NCBI RefSeq assembly: GCF_000685095.1
Contig: NZ_BAYE01000001.1
Location: 744,001 to 808,000, forward strand
DNA length: 64,000 nucleotides
Direction of reading: 5' to 3'
Source of the DNA: Paraburkholderia caledonica NBRC 102488
GTDB taxonomy: Bacteria; Pseudomonadota; Gammaproteobacteria; Burkholderiales; Burkholderiaceae
Positions 39,072-48,350 of this stretch are shown here, piece by piece. Below the pieces are notes generated by a model. The model was given only the letters and a program-made list of their open reading frames with translations. It made no database searches and had not been told where the DNA came from. The translations under genes and the position numbers were made by a program. Every line of letters starts with the position of its first letter. Position 1 is the first letter of the stretch.

Positions 39072-39725
39072 ATGAACGCACCTCATCATCCCGCTCACTC
39101 GTCCGTCCGCACGAAGAAACTGCCGCCGCTGCGTGTGGGCGTCGGCGGCCCGGTCGGCTCGGGCAAGACCACGTTGCTCGAAATGCTCTGCAAGGCGATG
39201 CGCGAACAGTACGACCTGGTCGCGATCACGAACGACATTTATACGAAAGAAGATCAGCGCCTGTTGACAGTGGCGGGCGCGTTGCCGACCGAGCGGATCA
39301 TGGGTGTGGAGACGGGCGGCTGTCCGCATACCGCGATTCGCGAGGACGCGTCGATCAACCTCGAAGCCGTCGATCGCATGCTCACGCGTTTTCCGGATGC
39401 GGACATTGTCTTTATCGAATCAGGCGGCGATAACCTCGCGGCGACCTTCAGCCCGGAACTGTCGGACCTGACGATTTACGTAATCGACGTGGCAGGCGGT
39501 GAGAAGATTCCGCGCAAGGGCGGCCCGGGCATTACGAAGTCTGATCTGCTCGTGATCAACAAGACGGACCTCGCGCCGATGGTTGGCGCCAACCTCGACG
39601 TCATGGCGTCCGACGCGAAGAAAATGCGCGGCGAGCGGCCTTTCGTGATGAGTAATCTGAAGGCGCTCGACGGGTTGGACGACGTGGTGCGGTTTATCGA
39701 GCGAAAGGGGTTGTTGAAAGTTTGA
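39072..39725 (+). CDS. ureG: Urease accessory GTPase UreG
   Basis: This 217-residue SIMIBI GTPase starts [20 protein letters not shown] and has the P-loop [15 protein letters not shown], the metal-binding Cys-Pro-His in [17 protein letters not shown] and the base-recognition motif [14 protein letters not shown] hydrolysis by UreG drives nickel delivery into UreC. It ends the urt–ure block; the next gene, waaA, is convergent and its stop lies 32 bp away. Confidence 0.95.
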   Translation: MNAPHHPAHSSVRTKKLPPLRVGVGGPVGSGKTTLLEMLCKAMREQYDLVAITNDIYTKEDQRLLTVAGALPTERIMGVETGGCPHTAIREDASINLEAVDRMLTRFPDADIVFIESGGDNLAATFSPELSDLTIYVIDVAGGEKIPRKGGPGITKSDLLVINKTDLAPMVGANLDVMASDAKKMRGERPFVMSNLKALDGLDDVVRFIERKGLLKV

Positions 39726-39757
39726 GGGCAAACGCTGAGTCTCTTCAGCACTTGCCC

Positions 39758-41065
39758 TCACTCCGGCAACACCGCCATCAACACATCCACGGTACGCGCA
39801 GTCGCCCCGCGATGACGCGCGGCAAACGCCGAGGCCGCGCCGCCCATCATGAGCCGTCGCGCCTTGTCGTTGAAGAGTTCGCGCAGCGCTCGCGCCAGAT
39901 CGGCCGGATCCTGCACCTGCACCGCTGCGCCTGCGGCGACTGCATCGGCCGTGGCCTGCGTGAAGTTGAACACATGCGGCCCGATCAGCACGGGCACGCC
40001 CACCGCGCAGGCTTCGATCAGATTCTGTCCGCCGAGCGGCAACAGACTGCCGCCGATAAACGCGAGGTCCGAGGCCGCGTAATAAGCGCCCAGTTCGCCC
40101 ATGGAATCCCCGAGCAGCACATTCACGTCCGCCGGCAAAGCGGGCACACCGCCGCTCGCAGCCGCTGACGCAACCTTCGCATCGGGCGCCCACGTCGAGC
40201 GTCGCGCGAGTCGCAGCCCGGCTTTCTCGACGAGCGCTGCAACTTCGTTAAAACGCTGTGGATGGCGCGGCACGAGAATCAACAGCGCATTCTCAACAGC
40301 GAGGGCCGCGAACGCCTGCAACACGAGTTCCTCTTCGCCTTCGCGTGTACTTGCCGCTACCCACACCGGTCGGGCGCCGATTGCCGCGCGCCACGCATGA
40401 CCACGCGCCGCCAGTTCCGGCGGCGTGCTCATGTCGAATTTAAGATTGCCGAGTACCGCGACGTTGCGCGCGCCAAGCGCCGTCAACCGTTCCGCGTCCG
40501 ATGGGCTCTGCGCCAGCACACGCGCAAAGCCGCCGAACACGTCTTTCGTCGCGCCGCCGAATCTGGCCGCCCGCTTATATGAGCGCGCCGACATCCGCGC
40601 GTTGGTCAACACCAGTGGAACGTCGGCGCGCCGGCATTCGTCGATCAGCGTAGGCCACACTTCGGTTTCCATTACCAGACCGAGCGACGGCCGCCACGCG
40701 CGCAAAAAGCGCCGCACCGCGTGCGGCATGTCGTACGGCAGATAGCTGCGCAACACGCGGTCGCCGAAGATCTGCTCGCCGGTCGCGCGACCGCTGGGCG
40801 TCATATGAGTCAACAGAATGCGTGCGTCCGGACGCGCTTTGATGAGCGCGTCGATTAGGGGTTGCGCGGCGCGCGTCTCACCGACCGACACCGCGTGCAC
40901 CCAGATCAACGGCGCGTCGTCTTCGGGCAGACGTCCGCGAACATAGCCGAAGCGCTCCCCGATATGTTGCCGATAGCCACGCTCCTTGCGCGAACGGATC
41001 AGCAGACGCAGCACGGCAACCGGCGCGATGATCCACCAGAGCGCGTTATAGATTGCCCTTAGCAT
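39758..41065 (-). CDS. waaA: Kdo transferase (3-deoxy-D-manno-octulosonic acid transferase)
   Basis: This 435-residue GT30 enzyme adds Kdo to lipid IVA at the cytoplasmic face of the inner membrane. It has an N-terminal membrane anchor (MLRAIYNALWWIIAPVAVLR) and the family motifs IWVHAVSVGETRAAQPLI (Glu as catalytic base), LITHMTPSGRATGE-like text (LLTHMTPSGRATGEQIF) and WVAASTREGEEE. GGSLLPLGGQNLIEACA is the acceptor/donor-binding region. It is the last gene of the minus-strand run waaC–kdoO–waaA and is convergent with ureG. Confidence 0.93.
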   Translation of the reverse strand: MLRAIYNALWWIIAPVAVLRLLIRSRKERGYRQHIGERFGYVRGRLPEDDAPLIWVHAVSVGETRAAQPLIDALIKARPDARILLTHMTPSGRATGEQIFGDRVLRSYLPYDMPHAVRRFLRAWRPSLGLVMETEVWPTLIDECRRADVPLVLTNARMSARSYKRAARFGGATKDVFGGFARVLAQSPSDAERLTALGARNVAVLGNLKFDMSTPPELAARGHAWRAAIGARPVWVAASTREGEEELVLQAFAALAVENALLILVPRHPQRFNEVAALVEKAGLRLARRSTWAPDAKVASAAASGGVPALPADVNVLLGDSMGELGAYYAASDLAFIGGSLLPLGGQNLIEACAVGVPVLIGPHVFNFTQATADAVAAGAAVQVQDPADLARALRELFNDKARRLMMGGAASAFAARHRGATARTVDVLMAVLPE

Positions 41066-41204
41066 CGGCGCTCCGCATGATGCAACCGCACCGCGTGCAG
41101 CTTGCGAATACCGTGCCGATGCAATGGACCTGGCGTCGCCGCATGGTCAGCCGCCGGCGCGCGACAGTGCACAAAGTCTGGCGAGCCCGAATGAACCGCG
41201 GCGC

Positions 41205-42089
41205 TCAAACCAGCGCCCTGCCCTTCAGGCGTTCAAGTATGCCGAGCGGCGCACATTCGGGTTGCACCATTGCCTTGACCGGCAGGAAGAACGTCTGCTC
41301 GAGCATGAACTGACCGGACATCACCGCATGCGAAGTCTGATCTGAGAAGCACACCCACACGCTGCCCGGCGGAAACGGCATGGTCTCCTGCGGACTCGTC
41401 TTCTGATATTCCATGTCGGCCTTCATGCCGTCGTGCAGATGGAGCATCAGATGGTCGTACTCGCTGCGCGGCGATTTCGTTACGTGCAACAGATTCAGCA
41501 GCCAAGCTGCGCCCGGCATTTGCGGCTTGATGCGCGGCAGAAAGCGTTTGGCCATGTCCTCGAACGGTTCGCCGACTCGCCATACGCGCGGCACGCCATT
41601 CGGATTGACGTTGGTGAACACACGCAGAATGCGTTCGCCGTAATTGGGCCGCGACGGAAAAGCGTCCACATGCAAGCGGCTATCGTCCTTGCGCCATGAC
41701 GTTTGCCGTGTTTCCACCTGATGCAGCCGCAAACTCGTGGGCGCGACGCGCAGCTTGCCGTTGTATTCGGGAAAGAGCCCGTCGACGAGCGTGCGCGCAT
41801 TCGTTTGATAACGCGCGATCAACGCGCGCACCGCGGACTGCGTGACCGCGTTGCCGGCCACGCCATGCAATGCGCCGCCGTTCGGTTCAAGGCTGATGTT
41901 CTTGCGGTTCGGATCGGCCAGCGCGGGGTCGAGCAGCGCCTGCTCGCCGCCTTCAATCGCGAAACGCAGGTTCGGGAAATACAGCACCTTGCCGCGTTCG
42001 ACTCCGGCGAGCAGCGTCTCACGCGGCACGGACAGGTTGCGCGCGTGCCAGTCGGCATTCGCTACTTCGATGATCTGGGTTTCGTTCAT
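41205..42089 (-). CDS. kdoO: Kdo 3-hydroxylase, Fe(II)/2-oxoglutarate dependent
   Basis: This 294-residue protein belongs to the KdoO family, which converts Kdo to D-glycero-D-talo-oct-2-ulosonic acid (Ko) on lipid A precursors in Burkholderia and Yersinia. The facial triad is visible as His and Asp in LHVDAFPSRPNYGERIL and the distal His in FSDQTSHAVMSGQF. An Arg expected to bind 2-oxoglutarate lies downstream. The start at 42089 (MNETQIIEVANADWHARNLS) is conserved-looking; the frame extends to 42161 without RBS. The location between waaC and waaA supports the role. Confidence 0.85.
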   Translation of the reverse strand: MNETQIIEVANADWHARNLSVPRETLLAGVERGKVLYFPNLRFAIEGGEQALLDPALADPNRKNISLEPNGGALHGVAGNAVTQSAVRALIARYQTNARTLVDGLFPEYNGKLRVAPTSLRLHQVETRQTSWRKDDSRLHVDAFPSRPNYGERILRVFTNVNPNGVPRVWRVGEPFEDMAKRFLPRIKPQMPGAAWLLNLLHVTKSPRSEYDHLMLHLHDGMKADMEYQKTSPQETMPFPPGSVWVCFSDQTSHAVMSGQFMLEQTFFLPVKAMVQPECAPLGILERLKGRALV

Positions 42090-42138
42090 GATCGCCCTTG
42101 GAAACGGATGACGCGTGAGGCGAAGCGCACCGGACGAA

Positions 42139-43140
42139 TCACAACAGTCCGAAGCCGGCAAGCGCGGACTTCACCTGTTGCAGCGTGGGCGGTTGCCCGG
42201 CCGTGCCGAGATTGACGACATTCGGCGACCAGTAGCCGCCGGTGCGCCACGCGGTCGCGAAATTGTACAACTCGACCGTGGGCCGCTTAAGCGCCGCCGC
42301 GATGTGAACCAGACCTGTGTCAACACCGACCGTCGCGGCCGCGCCTTCAATCAGACCGACCACCGCCGGCAACGACAGCCTGGGCGGCACGATGGCCGCC
42401 GCGCCGAACTCTTTCGCGAGACGCTCGCTCGTCTCGCGCTCGGCCTCGCTACCCCAGGGCAAGACGATCGACGCGCCGCGCCGCACGAGCGACTGCCCCA
42501 ACTCGATCCACGCGGTATCGGGCCATTGCTTGTCGGCACGCGAGGTTGCATGCACGAACACCACGTAAGGCACCGGAAGATTGAGATTTGCCGCCGACAA
42601 CGCCAACGCGGCGCGCCGCGTGTCGATGCCAAAATCAATTTCGTCGGTAGGTTGCGGCTTCGGGTCGTTCAGCGCAGCCGCCACCAGTTGCCGCGTGCGC
42701 TCGACCACATGCGTGCGCGGCTCGATCGGCACGCGCTTGTCGTAAAAGAACCGCACCGGCCATTCAAAGCCCGCGCCGTCAGTGCGATTTGCAAGGCCGA
42801 CGAGCGGTCCGCGCGCCATCTTCGCGACCCACGCGGTCTTGATGAGCCCCTGGCAGTCGATCACCAGATCGTAGTTCTCGGCGGCGAGCGCACGTCGGAA
42901 TGCGCTTATCTCGCGCCAGTTGCCGATCGACAGGATGCGCTTGCGCCAACGGCGCAGCGACACGGGAATCGCGCGCCGCACGCCGGTCACGAGTTCGACG
43001 AGCCCCACGAAGCTTTCCTCGACGAGCCAGTCGATCTGCGCCTCGGGATGACGGCGCCGGATGTCGGCGATCACCGGCATGTTGTGAACGACGTCGCCCA
43101 ACGACGACACCCTCACGATCAATATCTTTTGCACGCTCAA
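42139..43140 (-). CDS. waaC: Lipopolysaccharide heptosyltransferase I
   Basis: This 333-residue GT9 enzyme adds the first L-glycero-D-manno-heptose to Kdo. It has KILIVRVSSLGDVVHNMPVI at the N-terminus, the Asp of DIRRRHPEAQIDWLVEE, and DTGLVHIAAALKRPTVELY near the C-terminus, where the nucleotide-sugar binds. The start is TTG at 43140 (S-V-Q-K-I-L-I-V follows); a GTG at 43134 is an equally likely start. It is the first gene of the run waaC–kdoO–waaA, with kdoO 49 bp downstream. Confidence 0.9.
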   Translation of the reverse strand: MSVQKILIVRVSSLGDVVHNMPVIADIRRRHPEAQIDWLVEESFVGLVELVTGVRRAIPVSLRRWRKRILSIGNWREISAFRRALAAENYDLVIDCQGLIKTAWVAKMARGPLVGLANRTDGAGFEWPVRFFYDKRVPIEPRTHVVERTRQLVAAALNDPKPQPTDEIDFGIDTRRAALALSAANLNLPVPYVVFVHATSRADKQWPDTAWIELGQSLVRRGASIVLPWGSEAERETSERLAKEFGAAAIVPPRLSLPAVVGLIEGAAATVGVDTGLVHIAAALKRPTVELYNFATAWRTGGYWSPNVVNLGTAGQPPTLQQVKSALAGFGLL

Positions 43141-43296
43141 GAGTGGGAAAACCGGCTATCCGGCCCGAAGATGCATTGAAAGAAGTCCAGCGAAACCTAG
43201 CGCTTCGCGTGAGACTTCCAGCGAGAGACGACAGAACGTAGACGTTATGTCACCAGGACGGCAATTCTAGCGCGACCCGGCAGACTGGCATGAAAA

Positions 43297-43330
43297 AACG
43301 CGGCGCGGTAAGTGAAACCCGCGCCGCGTT
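43297..43330 (-). terminator. Rho-independent terminator of the phosphohexomutase gene
   Basis: A perfect 12-bp stem (AACGCGGCGCGG at 43297–43308 with its complement at 43319–43330) with a 10-nt loop is followed on the minus strand by a run of six T. It lies 59 bp after the stop of the phosphohexomutase gene (43389). It is the clearest intrinsic terminator in the window. Confidence 0.9.
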
Positions 43331-43388
43331 CTGGCCGATGGCCACGGCTCGCCAGCAACGCCAGCGAGCCGGGCCGCCGTTCGAACGT

Positions 43389-44783
43389 TTAGAACGGCAG
43401 CTTTGCGTCGGCCTTCTCCGCGAGAATCACTCGGCGGAAGTCTTCCTGAATGCGCTTGAGTGCCGCGTCGTTATCGGCTTCAAAACGCATGACCACGACC
43501 GGCGTGGTGTTCGACGAACGCGCGAGGCCGAAGCCGTCGGGGTACTCGACGCGCAGGCCGTCGATCTTCACGACGTCGTCGGCGCCGGTGAATTTCGCGT
43601 TCTGCTGCAAGCGTGCGATGAGTTCGAAGTTCTCGCCTTCCTCGAGTTTCAGTTGCAGTTCGGGCGTGGAGTTCGAGTTGGGCAGCGAGTTGAGCAGCTT
43701 GCTCGGGTCTTCCACGCGCGTGAGGATTTCCAGCAGACGCGCGCCCGTGTACAGGCCGTCGTCGAAACCGTACCAGCGGTCCTTGAAGAACACGTGGCCG
43801 CTCATTTCGCCTGCGAGCGGCGCGCCGGTTTCGCGCAGCTTCGCCTTCACGAGCGAGTGGCCGGTCTTCCACATGAGCGGCTCGCCGCCCTTGTCCTTCA
43901 CCCACTTCGCGAGATTGCGGGTGCACTTCACGTCGTAAATGATCTGCGCGCCCTTGTTGCGCGACAGCACTTCTTCGGCGAACAGCATCAGCTGGCGGTC
44001 CGGATAAATGATCTGGCCGTCTTTGGTGACGACGCCGAGGCGGTCGCCGTCGCCGTCGAAGGCAAAGCCGATTTCCGCGTCCGTTTCCTTCAGTGCGCGA
44101 ATCACGTCCTGAAGGTTTTCCGGATGCGCTGGATCCGGGTGATGGTTCGGGAAGTTGCCGTCGATTTCCGTGAAGAGTTCGACGAGTTCGCAACCGAGCT
44201 TCTTGAAGAGCTTCGGCGCGAGGCCGCCGGCGACGCCGTTGCCGGTGTCCACGACGATCTTGATCGGGCGCGTGAGCTTGACGTCGCTCGCAATGCGCTC
44301 GAGATACGCATCGGCAATGTCGTACTCGGCGTAGGTGCCGCTGCCTTCGGAGAAGTTTTCGTCGACGATGCGTTGATGCAGCGCGAGAATCTGTTCGCCG
44401 TAAATCGCGGAGCCGCGCAGCACCATCTTGAAGCCGTTGTAGTCCGGCGGATTATGACTACCGGTCACGACGATGCACGAATCGATACGCCGTTCGCCGC
44501 CTTCGAGTTGCAACGGCACGCTCGCCGCAAAGTAGCCGACCGGAGTGGGCACCATGCCGACATTGACCACGTCGACGCCGGCCGCACGCAGCCCGTCCGA
44601 CAATGCCTGGATCAATTCCGGGCCCGACAGGCGACCGTCACGCGCGACCACCACGGCGTCGCCGCCTTGTGCACGCACTTCGCTGCCGAACGCACGACCG
44701 ATCGAACGCGCTGCATCGGCATCGAGCGTCTTGCCGATTACGCCGCGAATGTCATATGCCTTGAAAATAGATTTGGAGATCAT
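43389..44783 (-). CDS. Phosphomannomutase/phosphoglucomutase (AlgC-like phosphohexomutase)
   Basis: This 464-residue enzyme interconverts hexose 1- and 6-phosphates for LPS and exopolysaccharide precursors. It starts MISKSIFKAYDIRGVIGKTL, has the phosphoserine loop VVTGSHNPPDYNGFK (Ser108-type), the metal loop FAFDGDGDRLGVV and the sugar-binding loop GEMSGHVFF; RTSNTTP-like RSSNTTPVVVMRFEAD is the phosphate-binding loop. The length matches AlgC. The gene is divergent from the glycan cluster and ends at the terminator at 43297–43330. Confidence 0.9.
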   Translation of the reverse strand: MISKSIFKAYDIRGVIGKTLDADAARSIGRAFGSEVRAQGGDAVVVARDGRLSGPELIQALSDGLRAAGVDVVNVGMVPTPVGYFAASVPLQLEGGERRIDSCIVVTGSHNPPDYNGFKMVLRGSAIYGEQILALHQRIVDENFSEGSGTYAEYDIADAYLERIASDVKLTRPIKIVVDTGNGVAGGLAPKLFKKLGCELVELFTEIDGNFPNHHPDPAHPENLQDVIRALKETDAEIGFAFDGDGDRLGVVTKDGQIIYPDRQLMLFAEEVLSRNKGAQIIYDVKCTRNLAKWVKDKGGEPLMWKTGHSLVKAKLRETGAPLAGEMSGHVFFKDRWYGFDDGLYTGARLLEILTRVEDPSKLLNSLPNSNSTPELQLKLEEGENFELIARLQQNAKFTGADDVVKIDGLRVEYPDGFGLARSSNTTPVVVMRFEADNDAALKRIQEDFRRVILAEKADAKLPF

Positions 44784-45043
44784 GTTGGCTCACTTGCGTG
44801 CAATGGAAAATTTTGACCGGCGCAGTCATGCTTAATCGGTAAATCATAGCGATCGGACATGATGCTGCGCCCTTGCCGGAAGCAATCCGGTTCCAACTTA
44901 TAATTGCGCTTTTCGGACCAGCCTGGTAATGCCATTCTAATGCTTAGACGCCCTCCATTTGTAAAGTTGCCAAGGCCGCCCGTGCCTCGACGGCCAGCCA
45001 GGTGGGCAGACTCGCGCCGAACGCATTGGCGGGCACTTACCGG
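44784..45043. promoter_or_regulatory. Divergent region between phosphohexomutase and flippase genes
   Basis: This 260-bp gap has lower GC than its surroundings. A TATAAT hexamer sits at 44899–44904 on the plus strand, with a TTGCCG at 44873–44878 that is 20 bp away, longer than optimal. It is the likely start site for the glycan genes, but the evidence is weak. Promoter activity for the phosphohexomutase gene is presumed. Confidence 0.4.
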
Positions 45044-46306
45044 ATGCTGACGCTCAAGCGCTTTGCCAATCCCGACGTCACGCGCGCGTTCACGAATATT
45101 GTCTGGCTTGGCCTCGAACGGCTCACGCAGATCGGCGTGGCCATTGCGATCAGCGGCATGCTCGCGCGTTACTTCGGGCCGGACACGTTCGGCAAATGGC
45201 AATACGCCAATACGCTGCTGCTGGTGCTCTCGCCTATCACCTGGGTATGCGGCGCGGAGATTCTCGTGCCCACCATTGTCGAGCGGCCTCCCGCGCAGCT
45301 CGGCACCGTGCTCGGCAGCGCGTTCGCGCTGCGCTTTTCGGTGTCGGTCGCAGCATTGCTGCTGACGTGGCTCGGCATTGCACTCAATCTGTTCGATCCG
45401 CTCGTCGGAGCGATGCTTGCGGCGCTCGCCGTCACGATGCTGTTTCGCGAACCGTTCGTCGGCGTGATCAATGCGTGGCTGCAGAGCATGACGTACAGCA
45501 AGCCGCAATTGCTCACCAGCATGAGCACGGCGGTTATCAAGGCGGGCTTCGTCTATCTGCTCGTGCGCGCCGCTGCGCAACCCGCGCGCTTCGGCTGGCT
45601 GTGGGCGCTCGAGTCTGCGGCCATTGGCAGTGTACTGGTGGTCTATTACATTCGTCGGCATGGCGGCAAGCTGCGGTTACATTTCGACCGCTCTCTCTTC
45701 AAGCACTTCGCGAGCGCGGGCACGGTGTTCTGGCTCGGCCTGATCTGTATGTATCTGTTCCTGAAACTGGATCGGCTCATGTTGGAGCGGGCCATCTCAT
45801 TTGCCGATCTCGGCCGCTATTCCGCCGCGCAGCAGTTGAACGAGAACTGGATCACGCTCGCGCTGATGCTCGCGCAGACCATCGCGCCGGCGTTCGTCTA
45901 CCGTGTGCAGCAGGCCGCACAGTTGCGCCGCAACGTCTGGCGCCTTACCGCAATGACCGCCGCGTTGATGGTCGCGGGCGCCGCGGTGCTCGATCTGCTC
46001 GCCGGCTTCATCATTCGCCGCGTGTTCGGGCCGGGCTTCGAAGGCGCGATCGAAATTTTCCGCTGGGCGGTTTGGCTCTCCGTGCCCGCCGGCATCGAGG
46101 CAATCGGCAATCTGGTCGTTCTCAAATATCAGGCGAAGTTCGTGTTGCTGTTCAAATGGCTGCTCGCGCTCGCCGTTGCATTCGTCGTCAATCTGCTGGC
46201 GATTCCGCGGCTCGGCGCTTATGGCGCGCTCGTGGGCCTTGCATGCGGTTATCTCGCTGCGGCGTCGGTTAATCTTTATTACATCCGTTTCAAATTGCGC
46301 CCATGA
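45044..46306 (+). CDS. Oligosaccharide flippase family protein (Wzx-like)
   Basis: This 420-residue integral membrane protein, predicted with about 12 helices, belongs to the MATE/Wzx-like polysaccharide flippase family. It contains VWLGLERLTQIGVAIAISGM, ARYFGPDTFGKWQYANTLLL and LKLDRLMLERAISFADLGRY. Such proteins flip undecaprenyl-linked glycan units across the inner membrane. I chose ATG 45044 (MLTLKRFANPDV); a GTG at 45002 would add 14 residues and cannot be excluded. It overlaps the next glycosyltransferase gene by 4 bp (ATGA), showing a single transcription unit. Confidence 0.85.
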   Translation: MLTLKRFANPDVTRAFTNIVWLGLERLTQIGVAIAISGMLARYFGPDTFGKWQYANTLLLVLSPITWVCGAEILVPTIVERPPAQLGTVLGSAFALRFSVSVAALLLTWLGIALNLFDPLVGAMLAALAVTMLFREPFVGVINAWLQSMTYSKPQLLTSMSTAVIKAGFVYLLVRAAAQPARFGWLWALESAAIGSVLVVYYIRRHGGKLRLHFDRSLFKHFASAGTVFWLGLICMYLFLKLDRLMLERAISFADLGRYSAAQQLNENWITLALMLAQTIAPAFVYRVQQAAQLRRNVWRLTAMTAALMVAGAAVLDLLAGFIIRRVFGPGFEGAIEIFRWAVWLSVPAGIEAIGNLVVLKYQAKFVLLFKWLLALAVAFVVNLLAIPRLGAYGALVGLACGYLAAASVNLYYIRFKLRP

Positions 46307-47136
46307 CGCTTACCGCCGTCGACACGCCGCCGCACTGCCTCGATGACGTCGCGGTGCTGATGCCCGCCTTCAACGGCCAGGCCGACGTCGATCTTACGCT
46401 CGCGTCGTTCAATGAAAGTGCGCTGGTGCACGTTCTGATCGTCGATGACGGCAGCACGCCGCCCATCGTCGCGCCAACGCTTGCGAACCTGCAAATCGAA
46501 GTGTTGCGCATGCCGCAGAACGGCGGCATCGAGCGTGCGCTGCAAACCGGTATCGACGCGCTTGCGCAGCGCGGCTTTCGCTATGCCGCTCGTATAGACG
46601 CGGGCGACCGCAGCGTGCCGCAACGGCTTGCGAAGCAGCGCGCATACATGGAAGCACACCCCCAAGTGGCCGGGCTTGGCATGTGGACGCAGGTGGTCAC
46701 GCGTGCGGGCGCACCGCTTTTCATGCTGACGCCGCCCGCCGAAGCCGCGGCGATTCGCCGACTGCGGTTCTTCCGCTCATGCCTCGCGCATCCTTCCATG
46801 ATGCTGCGCATCGACGCCGTGCGCGCCGTCGGCAATTACCGTGCGGCCTATCCGTCGGCGGAAGACCTCGATCTGTTCGTGCGTCTGATGGAACGTTACG
46901 ACTGCGCGAACCTGCCGGAGCTGGGCCTTTACTACGAACTGAACGAAGGCGGCATCAGCGCGTCGAGGCGCCGCCGCCAGGTGCTCTCGACACTGCGGCT
47001 GCAACTGCGCTACTTCAACGTCGCGAATCCCTACGACTGGTTCGGTCTCGCCAAGAATCTGCTGCATCTCGTGACACCGTACCGCGCGTTGCAGCGGGTC
47101 AAACGCAGCCTTCTCGCGCCGCGCGCGACTCATTGA
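46303..47136 (+). CDS. Glycosyltransferase family 2
   Basis: This 277-residue GT-A enzyme has the nucleotide-sugar segment DVAVLMPAFNGQADVDLTLA, the VLIVDDGSTPPIVAPT motif (Asp for sugar nucleotide) and a metal-binding acidic motif in FRYAARIDAGDRSVPQRLAK. Later segments such as HPSMMLRIDAVRAVGNYR and PSAEDLDLFVRLMERYD are typical of inverting GT2 enzymes acting on surface glycans. It sits between flippase and GT4 genes. The donor and acceptor are unknown. Confidence 0.87.
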   Translation: MTLTAVDTPPHCLDDVAVLMPAFNGQADVDLTLASFNESALVHVLIVDDGSTPPIVAPTLANLQIEVLRMPQNGGIERALQTGIDALAQRGFRYAARIDAGDRSVPQRLAKQRAYMEAHPQVAGLGMWTQVVTRAGAPLFMLTPPAEAAAIRRLRFFRSCLAHPSMMLRIDAVRAVGNYRAAYPSAEDLDLFVRLMERYDCANLPELGLYYELNEGGISASRRRRQVLSTLRLQLRYFNVANPYDWFGLAKNLLHLVTPYRALQRVKRSLLAPRATH

Positions 47137-47189
47137 TCCGCATAGTCACGTCCGTTCGTCCTTTCATTCACCGCCGAGCACGTTCCCGC

Positions 47190-48338
47190 ATGAAGCCAGC
47201 CTTGAAGTCGACGCCCACGTTGCGCATTACACTCGTGTGTAACACCGCCTGGGCAATCTACACGTATCGGCAAGGGCTGATTCGCATGCTGGTGGGACGC
47301 GGCGTCGACGTGACGGTGCTCGCGCCGCGCGACCGCACGTTCGAGTTGCTCACGGCCATGGGCTGCCGCTGCATCGAATTGCCGGTCGCCTCGAAAGGCA
47401 CCAATCCGCGCGACGACCTGCGCACGTTGTACACGCTGTACCGGCGCTATCGCGCGATCCGCCCGCACGTGGTGTTTCATTACACGATCAAGCCGAATAT
47501 CTACGGCTCGATAGCCGCGAAACTGGCGGGCGTGCAGTCGGTTGCGGTGACGACGGGGCTCGGTTATGTGTTCATCCAGCGAAGCCGAGCCGCGCTGGTG
47601 GCCAAAAAGCTGTATCGTTTCGCGTTCCGTTTTCCGCGCGAAATCTGGTTTTTGAATCGCGACGATCAGACAGCGTTTGTCGAACAGAATTTGTTAGTGC
47701 ATCCTGAACGCGCCCGGCTGTTGCACGGTGAAGGCGTCGATCTCGAACAGTTCGGCTTTACGCCTCTGCCCGAGCGCGCGGAATTCAAGTTCGTCCTGAT
47801 TGGCCGTTTGCTGTGGGACAAAGGCGTCGGCGAATACGTGGAAGCCGCACGGCAGCTTCGCCAACGTTATCCGCAAGCGCGTTTTCAGCTGCTCGGTCCA
47901 GTCGGCGTCGACAACCCGAGCGCGATCACACGCGACGAAGTGGCGGCCTGGGAACGGGAAGGCATCGTCGACTATCTCGGCGAGGCACACGACGTACGGC
48001 CTTTTATCGCCGATGCGGATTGCGTCGTCTTGCCGTCATATCGCGAAGGCGTGCCGCGCACGTTGATGGAAGCGTCGGCGATGGGCCGGCCGATTGTCAC
48101 GACCGACGTGCCGGGCTGCCGCGAGGTGGTAACGCAAGGGGTCAATGGACTGCTTTGCGAAGCGCGCAGCGCGGAAAGCCTCGCCGCGGCGCTCGCCGGA
48201 ATGCTCGATATGAGCGGCGCCGAGCGCCGCGCCATGGCAGAACGCGGCCGGCAGAAAGTCGCGCAGGAGTTCGACGAACGCGTCGTCGTCGAAACGTATA
48301 AGGACCTGGTGCAAAAAATGACAGGCGTTTTACTTTAA
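47190..48338 (+). CDS. Glycosyltransferase family 4
   Basis: This 382-residue GT-B enzyme starts at ATG 47190 (MKPALKSTPTLRITLVCNTA). N-terminal features include SKGTNPRDDLRTLYTLYRRY and HYTIKPNIYGSIAAKLAGVQ, followed by the C-terminal GT4 segments FVLIGRLLWDKGVGEYVEAA and VLPSYREGVPRTLMEASAMG (E-x7-E motif). These match transferases that add the first or second sugar of capsule and O-antigen repeats (PglA/WbpY-like). A longer frame from 46683 overlaps the GT2 gene in another phase and is not real. galE starts 12 bp downstream. Confidence 0.88.
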   Translation: MKPALKSTPTLRITLVCNTAWAIYTYRQGLIRMLVGRGVDVTVLAPRDRTFELLTAMGCRCIELPVASKGTNPRDDLRTLYTLYRRYRAIRPHVVFHYTIKPNIYGSIAAKLAGVQSVAVTTGLGYVFIQRSRAALVAKKLYRFAFRFPREIWFLNRDDQTAFVEQNLLVHPERARLLHGEGVDLEQFGFTPLPERAEFKFVLIGRLLWDKGVGEYVEAARQLRQRYPQARFQLLGPVGVDNPSAITRDEVAAWEREGIVDYLGEAHDVRPFIADADCVVLPSYREGVPRTLMEASAMGRPIVTTDVPGCREVVTQGVNGLLCEARSAESLAAALAGMLDMSGAERRAMAERGRQKVAQEFDERVVVETYKDLVQKMTGVLL

Positions 48339-48350
48339 CGGAGCAACAGC

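Noticed and set aside
43290..44816. A 508-codon plus-strand frame opposite the phosphohexomutase
   Set aside because: The phosphohexomutase has all family loops; this frame is antisense and runs through its terminator.
46683..47189. An N-terminal extension of the GT4 gene to 46683, giving a 551-residue protein
   Set aside because: The extra part lies inside the GT2 gene in another phase and has no domain; ATG 47190 gives a normal GT4 start.
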